Assembly: GCA_944385675.1 (NCBI GenBank)
Contig: CALWYD010000017.1
Location: forward strand, 1-54,531
Source: an uncultured Oscillospiraceae bacterium
GTDB taxonomy: Bacteria > Bacillota > Clostridia > Oscillospirales > Oscillospiraceae
Reading direction: 5' to 3'
DNA: 54,531 nucleotides
In this document: piece after piece, positions 49,323 to 54,531 of the stretch
Position numbering within the stretch: the stretch's first letter is position 1
Layout: each line of letters begins with the position of its first letter
Notes under the pieces: generated by a model
Seen by the model: only the letters and a program-made list of their open reading frames with translations
Databases searched by the model: none
Told to the model about the DNA's origin: nothing
Program-made: the position numbers and the translations under genes

Positions 49323-51008
49323 TTACGCCAGCAGCTGCTGATAGGTGCCCCGGCCGGCAATGTGGTCGTCATCCAGGATCAAAATCTCATCGGCGTACTG
49401 CACCGAGGAGATGCGCTGGGCAATGATAATGACGGTGGTGTCCTTCAGGTTGGTTTGGAAGGACTCGCGGATGGCTGCCTCAGTGGCAGAGTCCACAGCA
49501 GAGGTGGAGTCATCCAGAATAAGAATGGCAGGCTTGCGCAGCACTGCCCGGGCAATACACAGCCGCTTCTTCTTGCCGCCGGAGACATTGACGCCTCCTT
49601 GGTCCAGGTAGGTGTCAAAGCCGTCAGGGAAGGACATGATGAAGTCGTAGGCCTGGGCGTCTTTGGCTGCCTGGACGATCTCCTCCTCCGTGGCCTCCGG
49701 ATTGCCCCAGAGGAGGTTTTCCCGGATGGTGCCGGTGAAGAGAACGTTGGTCTGGAGCACCATGCCGATGCGGTTGCGCAGCTCCTCCAGGGGGTAGTCC
49801 CGCACGTCCACCCCGTCTACCAGCACCGCCCCGCCGGTGACGTCGTAGAAGCGGGGAATGAGGTTGACCAGGGAGGACTTGCCCGTGCCCGTGCCCCCCA
49901 CAATGGCCACAAACTGCCCGGGCTTTACGGTGAAGCTGATGTGGGAGAGCACGTCATCCCCAGTGCCTGAGGCCATATATTTAAAGGATACGTCCCGGAA
50001 TTCCACTTCTCCCCGAGGGGCGGGCAGAGACGCCTGGGCGGAGCCGTCTCGATCCTGGACAGAGGGCTGGGTGTTGAGTACTTCGTTGATGCGGTGGGCA
50101 CAGGCCTGGGCCCGAGAGAGCTGGAGCAGGGACATGGCTACCATCATTACGCTCATTAAGATTTGGACGATGTAATTGATGAAGGCCTGGAGATCGCCCA
50201 GCTCAAATTCCGCCCCCATGACCATCCGTCCACCGAAGTACAGCACCGCCACCGTGGCGCCATTCATGGCCAGCATCATCACCGGCAGAATGGCAATAAT
50301 ACGCAGCCCCACGGCCAGGGCGGCATCCATCAACTCATCGTTGGCCTTTTTAAATTTCTTGCGCTCATAGTTCTCCCGCACAAAGGCCTTGATCACCCGG
50401 ATGGCCACCAGATTTTCCTGGAGAGTGTTGTTCAGACCGTCAATTTTGGTCTGCATTACCTCAAAGAGCTTGGTACACACCTTCATAAGAAGGCCGATGA
50501 CCAGTACCATTAAGGGGATGACCACCGCCAACACCAGGGCCAGCCGCGCGTTGAGGGAGATGCTGATGACCAGAGCGGCCACCAGCATCACCGGGGCCCG
50601 TACCAGCATACGAAGACCCATGGCCAGCATCATGGTCATGGCGTTAACGTCGTTGGTCATGCGGGTGATAAGGGAAGCAGAGGAAAAGCGATCAATATCA
50701 GCGAAAGAAAATTCCTGTACTTTGTCAAACAGACACTGGCGTAGGTTGCTGCCAAAGCCCTGGCTGGCAAAGGCGGCATATTTGGCTGCCAGCACGCCGC
50801 AAGTCATGGATACCCCTGCCAATATCAGCATCAGGGCACCTAGCCGGAAGATGTGTCTCACATCCCCGGCGGGGATAGCCGTATCCACAATTTGAGCCAT
50901 GACCAGAGGTAGGAGCAGCTCACAGATAACCTCCAGAACAATGAGAACGGGTGCCTTGATGGCATCTTTTTTATAGCCCTGGAGATGAGTCATAAACAGG
51001 GAGAACAA
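49323..51008 (-). CDS. ABC exporter half-transporter with degenerate ATPase site
   Basis: A 561-residue permease-ATPase, starting at TTG 51008 with GGAGG eight bases upstream and abutting the marR stop. Six helices occupy about 15-310. The ATPase keeps Walker A GGTGTGKSS but departs from consensus elsewhere. The residue after Walker B is Asp (ILDDSTSAVD), the switch His is Gln (IIIAQRISSV), and the signature is VSGGKKKRLCIARA. This is the asymmetric pattern of heterodimeric exporters such as BmrCD or TM287/288, where one site hydrolyses ATP and the other is degenerate. Confidence 0.92.
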   Translation of the reverse strand: MFSLFMTHLQGYKKDAIKAPVLIVLEVICELLLPLVMAQIVDTAIPAGDVRHIFRLGALMLILAGVSMTCGVLAAKYAAFASQGFGSNLRQCLFDKVQEFSFADIDRFSSASLITRMTNDVNAMTMMLAMGLRMLVRAPVMLVAALVISISLNARLALVLAVVIPLMVLVIGLLMKVCTKLFEVMQTKIDGLNNTLQENLVAIRVIKAFVRENYERKKFKKANDELMDAALAVGLRIIAILPVMMLAMNGATVAVLYFGGRMVMGAEFELGDLQAFINYIVQILMSVMMVAMSLLQLSRAQACAHRINEVLNTQPSVQDRDGSAQASLPAPRGEVEFRDVSFKYMASGTGDDVLSHISFTVKPGQFVAIVGGTGTGKSSLVNLIPRFYDVTGGAVLVDGVDVRDYPLEELRNRIGMVLQTNVLFTGTIRENLLWGNPEATEEEIVQAAKDAQAYDFIMSFPDGFDTYLDQGGVNVSGGKKKRLCIARAVLRKPAILILDDSTSAVDSATEAAIRESFQTNLKDTTVIIIAQRISSVQYADEILILDDDHIAGRGTYQQLLA

Positions 51009-51488
51009 TCAGGATTCCTCCTTTTCAGGGTATTGAGGGACGGGGGCGCGCAGGTTTTCCAGCATCCGCCGGCGAAAGGAGAGCAGCAGTTCCTGCTCCT
51101 GGGGAGTGAAGCCGGAGAGCATCCTTCTGGATACGCACTCAAAGGCCCGTTGACAGGCGTCCACCGCCTGCCGGCCTTTGTGGGTAAGCAATACCTGGTT
51201 GCGCCGTGCATCTCCCTGCTCCGGCCGACGCCGAATATAGCCCCCCTTCTCCAGAGATTTCAGGGAGTTTGCCACCGCAGCCGGGGTAATATGCAAAAGT
51301 TCCGCCAGCTCCCGCTGGCCATGGCACCGGCTGTGTTCATCCTCCTGGCAGGAGCTGTGGAGAATGGCCAGCAACATGGGGTGCCCCACCTCCCCCAGTC
51401 CCGCTGCAGTCAGTTCCGCCTGCACCGCGGCGCGGTGGGCCTGGTTAAGCTGTCGAGAAAGCAACTCCATCTCCCGGGGTGAGACCAT
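51009..51488 (-). CDS. MarR-family transcriptional regulator
   Basis: A 159-residue MarR protein. The winged helix spans about 58-105 (RELAELLHITPAAVANSLKSLEKGGYIRRRP, then DARRNQVLLT). It is the first gene of the exporter operon and probably represses it until an inducing compound binds. The downstream exporter gene starts at the next base. Confidence 0.92.
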   Translation of the reverse strand: MVSPREMELLSRQLNQAHRAAVQAELTAAGLGEVGHPMLLAILHSSCQEDEHSRCHGQRELAELLHITPAAVANSLKSLEKGGYIRRRPEQGDARRNQVLLTHKGRQAVDACQRAFECVSRRMLSGFTPQEQELLLSFRRRMLENLRAPVPQYPEKEES

Positions 51489-51582
51489 AGCTTCGCCTCC
51501 TTTCCAAATGGGATACTGAGCAAAATGGTTGGGCTACAGGTACAGAAAAATAATTAACCCCTTAACTGTTAGCGCGTGAACC

Positions 51583-51610
51583 ATTGTAGCACTGCAAAGA
51601 AGAAAGTCAA
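51583..51610 (-). promoter_or_regulatory. Promoter of the marR-exporter operon
   Basis: On the minus strand: TTGACT (51610-51605), 16 bp, TACAAT (51588-51583). A TTAA-CCCC-TTAA repeat follows at about 51554-51565 and could be the MarR site (weak). Confidence 0.7.
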
Positions 51611-51665
51611 TAGCTTTTTTGGGGGATTCAAAATTTGTTTACAGATTGGAGAAAGGGAGTTTTTG

Positions 51666-51694
51666 TTGACGGGGATGGAAGAAGGGAGTACCAT
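51666..51694 (+). promoter_or_regulatory. Promoter of the MBL-fold hydrolase gene
   Basis: TTGACG (51666-51671), 17 bp, TACCAT (51689-51694). Confidence 0.6.
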
Positions 51695-51742
51695 AAAAAG
51701 GAGAAACCGGTGGACTGTCCGCCGGAGGCAGGAGGAAGGCGT

Positions 51743-52573
51743 ATGAGTTTTACGGTAACCACGTTGATGGAAAATACTTCTCCCCGGGACTGTTTGGCTA
51801 AGGAGCACGGGTTGAGTCTGCTTATTGAGGGGGCCGGGCGGCGGGTGCTGTACGATACCGGGCTCTCTCCTCGGTTTTTGCGCAATGCGGCAGCACTGAA
51901 GGTGGATTTACAGGGGCTGGATGCTCTGGTGTTCAGCCACGGACACTGTGATCATACCGGAGGCACTGCCGCTCTGCTGGCAGCGGGAAAGAGGCCGAAG
52001 GAAGTCTACCTGGGGCGGGACTTTTTCCTCCGGCGCTATGGAAAAGGCGAAGAAGGGCTGATGGAGCTCTCTGCTCTTGTTGAGAAAGAGTGGCTGGACA
52101 GGGCGGAAATTCCCTGCCATGTGGTGGGGGAGGAGCCGGTGGCTCTGGGGGAGGGGCTGTGGCTGCTGTCCGGCTTCACGTCGGAGGAGCCCATTGAACC
52201 CATGTCTTCCACCCTGCTGCGCTGCCGGGAGGGAGTGCTGGAACAGGACCCCTTCCAGGATGAGGTAGCTGTTGTACTGGAGACGCCCTCCCGTCTGGCA
52301 CTGATTTCGGGTTGTTCCCATGTAGGTGTGCTAAACATGTGCCGGCGTACACAGCAGGTCTTTGGCCGGCCAGTGACTGACTTTGTGGGGGGAACCCACC
52401 TGTTGCACTCGGGAGAGGAGAGAATTGCGCAGACCTGCCGCCTGCTGCAGGAGCGGGGAGTGCGCCGGCTGGGGGCCTGCCACTGCAGCGGGGAGCAGGC
52501 AACGGCTTATTTCCAGGCCAATTTTCCGGGCTTTTTCTACAATCAGGTAGGCTCACGGGTGGTAATAGACTGA
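51743..52573 (+). CDS. MBL-fold metal-dependent hydrolase (COG1237-like)
   Basis: A 276-residue metallo-beta-lactamase-fold protein. The metal-binding motif is H66-x-H68-x-D70-H71 in FSHGHCDHTGG; GCSHVGVLNM and GACHCSGEQA supply later ligands. The arrangement resembles the COG1237 group, which includes archaeal enzymes of dihydropterin metabolism, but the substrate here is unknown. AGGAGG precedes ATG 51743. Confidence 0.85.
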   Translation: MSFTVTTLMENTSPRDCLAKEHGLSLLIEGAGRRVLYDTGLSPRFLRNAAALKVDLQGLDALVFSHGHCDHTGGTAALLAAGKRPKEVYLGRDFFLRRYGKGEEGLMELSALVEKEWLDRAEIPCHVVGEEPVALGEGLWLLSGFTSEEPIEPMSSTLLRCREGVLEQDPFQDEVAVVLETPSRLALISGCSHVGVLNMCRRTQQVFGRPVTDFVGGTHLLHSGEERIAQTCRLLQERGVRRLGACHCSGEQATAYFQANFPGFFYNQVGSRVVID

Positions 52574-52592
52574 ATCTGCATAAACAAAGGGG

Positions 52593-52630
52593 GCGCGGAG
52601 GGAAAGTGGTTTTCCGCTCCGCGTCCTCTT
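52593..52630. terminator. Probable convergent terminator
   Basis: GCGCGGAG...CTCCGCG with an inner GGAAA/TTTCC stem between the converging MBL and cytidylate-kinase-like genes. On the minus strand it is followed by CCCCCTTTG. Confidence 0.55.
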
Positions 52631-52665
52631 GAATTATTGAGGAGATAGGGGAATGAGCCGGCTGG

Positions 52666-53250
52666 TTAAAATGCCCGGACAATGAGATCCACACACAGAT
52701 CGATGCCCAGCACGCCGCTGTCCAGGGCCATATGGCAGTGATGTACGTCCCCCCACTCTGCATCGGTGTAGAACTTATAGTAGGCGGCCCGACGTTTATC
52801 TTTGTCCTTCAGCCGCTTAAGGGGCTGTTCGTCCGTCTCTCCGTAGAGGCGGACAATGCGGTCGGCCCGCTTTTCCATGTCGGCGTGGATGAACACCTTC
52901 AGGCAATCGGCCACATCGCTGAGGATATAGTCGGCACATCGGCCCACAATCACACACGGCCCTTGCTGGGCCAAGTCCAGAATGACTTGCCGCTGTATGG
53001 TCCACAGGTAGTCCTGGGCGGAGACGCCCCTGGGGGAGCGGTCGGAGAAGGCGTTGGCAAACCAGCCGCCGTAAGAGGTGTATTCCCCCTTCTCCTGAAC
53101 AAATTCCCGGGTGAAGCCACTCTGGTCGGCAATTTTTTCAATCAGCTCCTGGTCGTAACAGGGGATGTTCAGCTGTTGTGCTACATGTTTGCCCACGGTT
53201 CGCCCGCCGCTTCCAAATTCCCGGCTGATGGTGACAATCCTGTTTTTCAT
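52666..53250 (-). CDS. Cytidylate kinase-like family protein
   Basis: A 194-residue P-loop kinase-like protein. The N-terminus ITISREFGSGGRTVGKHVAQ has the family form of the phosphate-binding loop. CVIVGRCADYIL and a lid region (LKRLKDKDKRRAAYYKFYT) follow. It is close to cytidylate kinase but shorter (about 225 is usual for Cmk), and the substrate is unknown. GGAGG precedes ATG 53250. Confidence 0.88.
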   Translation of the reverse strand: MKNRIVTISREFGSGGRTVGKHVAQQLNIPCYDQELIEKIADQSGFTREFVQEKGEYTSYGGWFANAFSDRSPRGVSAQDYLWTIQRQVILDLAQQGPCVIVGRCADYILSDVADCLKVFIHADMEKRADRIVRLYGETDEQPLKRLKDKDKRRAAYYKFYTDAEWGDVHHCHMALDSGVLGIDLCVDLIVRAF

Positions 53251-53298
53251 GGTCTGGGCTCCTCCTTGTTTTGTTTGAGTATACGGTAGGTATATTGA

Positions 53299-53327
53299 AT
53301 CATAACCCCAGAGAGGGGAAATGTCAA
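53299..53327 (-). promoter_or_regulatory. Promoter of the cytidylate-kinase-like gene
   Basis: On the minus strand: TTGACA (53327-53322), 17 bp, TATGAT (53304-53299). Confidence 0.85.
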
Positions 53328-53437
53328 AAGGTCTCAGCCGGATATCGCATGAGAAAAGGGATTTCTGTCCGAAAATATAAAAGCATGATACTGAGATTTG
53401 TACCACGATAGAGAGTTTTGATAGAAGTTTAAAGGCC

Positions 53438-53468
53438 AAAAAATGCCGCCCAAACGGGCGGCATTTTT
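53438..53468 (-). terminator. Terminator of the rplM-rpsI operon
   Basis: ATGCCGCCC / GGGCGGCAT stem with a four-base loop, flanked by A and T runs. Confidence 0.92.
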
Positions 53469-53485
53469 GTAAGCTTGATGAAAAC

Positions 53486-53890
53486 TCAGCGCTTGGAGAA
53501 CTGAGGAGCACGGCGGGCAGCCTTCAGGCCGTACTTCTTGCGCTCCTTCATACGAGGGTCTCGGGTGAGGAAGCCGGCAGCCTTCAGGGGGGCGCGGAAC
53601 TCTTCATTGACCAGAAGCAGAGCGCGGGCAATGCCGTGGCGGATGGCACCGGCCTGGCCGGTAACGCCGCCGCCGGTGACAGTGGCTACGATATCCACCT
53701 TGCCCAGCTGCTCAGTGGCCACCAGAGGCTGACGGACAATAAGCTTCAGAGTCTCCAGACCAAAGTAGTCGTCAATATCACGGCCGTTAATGGTGATAGC
53801 GCCGGTACCGTTCTGGAACAGATGCACCCGGGCCACGGAGGACTTCCGACGGCCGGTGCCGTAGAAATAAGGCTTCTTGCTCTTATACAT
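53486..53890 (-). CDS. rpsI: 30S ribosomal protein S9
   Basis: A 134-residue S9. [15 protein letters not shown] near the N-terminus, [20 protein letters not shown] in the middle and the basic C-terminal tail ending in QFSKR are diagnostic; the tail reaches into the ribosomal P site. It lies 16 nt after rplM, the universal order. Confidence 0.98.
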   Translation of the reverse strand: MYKSKKPYFYGTGRRKSSVARVHLFQNGTGAITINGRDIDDYFGLETLKLIVRQPLVATEQLGKVDIVATVTGGGVTGQAGAIRHGIARALLLVNEEFRAPLKAAGFLTRDPRMKERKKYGLKAARRAPQFSKR

Positions 53891-53906
53891 GATTCAAATC
53901 CTCCTC

Positions 53907-54338
53907 TTACTCGGCGGCCCAGACTTCGGGCTTCTGGGCGGCATGCTCGTGCTCGCCGCCGCGGTAGATGTGCAGGCGAGTCAGGGAGTCCTTGGTGACC
54001 ACGTTCCGGGGCATCATGCCGCGGATGGCCAGCTTCATGGCCAGCTCGGGCTTGGACTGCATCAGGGTGCGGTACTTGACTTCCTTCAGGCCGCCCACCC
54101 AGCCGGAGTGGGTGCGGTAGTACTTCTGATCCAGCTTCTTGCCGGTGAGCACGGCCTTCTCAGCGTTGATGACGATGACGTAGTCGCCGCAGTCGGCGTG
54201 GGGGGTGTACTCGGGCTTCCGCTTGCCGCGCAGCAGGTCGGCGGCGAGGGCGGCAGTCTTGCCCAGGGGCTTGCCGGCGGCGTCCAGGACGTACCACTTC
54301 CGCACAATGTTCCCCTTGTTGGCCATAAATGTGGACAT
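53907..54338 (-). CDS. rplM: 50S ribosomal protein L13
   Basis: A 143-residue L13 (KWYVLDAAGKPLGKTAALAA, then VVINAEKAVLTGKK and the conserved GMMPRN). ATG 54338 has GGAGGT upstream. It is the first gene of the rplM-rpsI operon. Confidence 0.98.
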   Translation of the reverse strand: MSTFMANKGNIVRKWYVLDAAGKPLGKTAALAADLLRGKRKPEYTPHADCGDYVIVINAEKAVLTGKKLDQKYYRTHSGWVGGLKEVKYRTLMQSKPELAMKLAIRGMMPRNVVTKDSLTRLHIYRGGEHEHAAQKPEVWAAE

Positions 54339-54404
54339 AGGTGAAACCTCCATTTTCTTCTGCTTATCTGATCTCAACCATCCGGTTTGTGATAAAAAAT
54401 AGTC

Positions 54405-54430
54405 CGCTCCGGCTCTGTACAAGCGGAGCG
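54405..54430 (-). promoter_or_regulatory. 5' hairpin of the rplM leader
   Basis: CGCTCCG / CGGAGCG forms a stem at the predicted transcript start, followed on the minus strand by GACTATTTTTT. It may be an L13-leader autoregulatory or attenuator structure. Confidence 0.4.
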
Positions 54431-54436
54431 TTTTGT

Positions 54437-54465
54437 ATTATAGTACGGGGGTGGCCGGGTGTCAA
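54437..54465 (-). promoter_or_regulatory. Consensus promoter of rplM-rpsI
   Basis: On the minus strand: TTGACA (54465-54460), 17 bp, TATAAT (54442-54437), identical to the sigma-A consensus at all twelve positions. Confidence 0.95.
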
Positions 54466-54531
54466 CGGAAATTTTGATTTTTTTTCGGCTGATATTTTAT
54501 TATCTCCTGATATCTCACGTTTTCTCTTGAT

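Noticed and set aside
1-54531. CRISPR arrays, insertion sequences, prophage or conjugative genes
   Set aside because: No regularly spaced repeats, transposase, integrase, capsid or relaxase motifs were found on reading both strands.

Overview
The window comes from a GC-rich, endospore-forming anaerobic Firmicute. The best match is the Oscillospiraceae (the Flavonifractor / Lawsonibacter / Intestinimonas neighbourhood), which is my inference from gene content and style. The evidence is spoIIE, yloU-fakA, an oxygen-sensitive [FeFe] hydrogenase with a Rex-type site, selenium-dependent molybdenum-hydroxylase accessory genes, MarR-controlled heterodimeric ABC exporters, clostridial sigma-A promoters and many perfect hairpin-plus-U-tract terminators. 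I see no phage, insertion sequence, CRISPR array or plasmid functions. This is ordinary chromosome with several unusual regulatory leaders.

Layout. 0-5.2 kb: the end of a tRNA-Val, a strange in-frame fusion of a truncated response regulator to a histidine kinase, a CDF metal exporter on the minus strand behind a recognisable NiCo riboswitch, then 1.3 kb without a convincing gene. 5.2-8.1 kb: split transketolase plus a DUF362 protein. 8.2-9.1 kb: an AT-rich gap with a decayed gene, palindromes and a structured leader. 9.1-13.6 kb: Na+/H+ antiporter, a flavin/ferredoxin fusion protein, and precorrin-2 dehydrogenase with a CobA-HemD fusion. 13.7-16.4 kb (minus): siderophore/heme/corrinoid-type ABC importer. 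16.5-21.1 kb: fakA and yloU (minus), then spoIIE (plus). 21.2-24.7 kb (minus): [FeFe] hydrogenase with a GltD-like flavoprotein partner. 25.0-28.3 kb: DUF3048 lipoprotein, Ogt, and MgtE behind a long attenuator leader. 28.6-32.2 kb: two polytopic membrane proteins with a UbiA-family polyprenyl-phosphate phosphoribosyltransferase.

32.3-43.8 kb is a molybdenum/selenium island. It holds mogA, a MoeA-like protein, moaC, moaA, modCBA, xdhC, selD, yqeB, a DUF3343 gene, a cysteine desulfurase, yedF and a divergent yqeC. Together these import molybdate, build molybdopterin, activate selenium as selenophosphate and mature a selenium-dependent molybdenum hydroxylase. The hydroxylase itself is not in the window.

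43.9-47.1 kb: DUF1847 protein, small lipoprotein, tRNA-Arg, and a LytTR regulator with two membrane proteins. 47.2-51.5 kb (minus): marR and a heterodimeric ABC exporter. 51.7-54.5 kb: MBL-fold hydrolase, a cytidylate kinase-like protein, and rplM-rpsI.

The most interesting leads are the hydrogenase-GltD pair with its Rex site, the UbiA/membrane-protein operon, the structured leaders upstream of mgtE and of the Na+/H+ antiporter, the NiCo riboswitch, and the response-regulator/kinase fusion. All calls were made by reading the sequence, with no database search.
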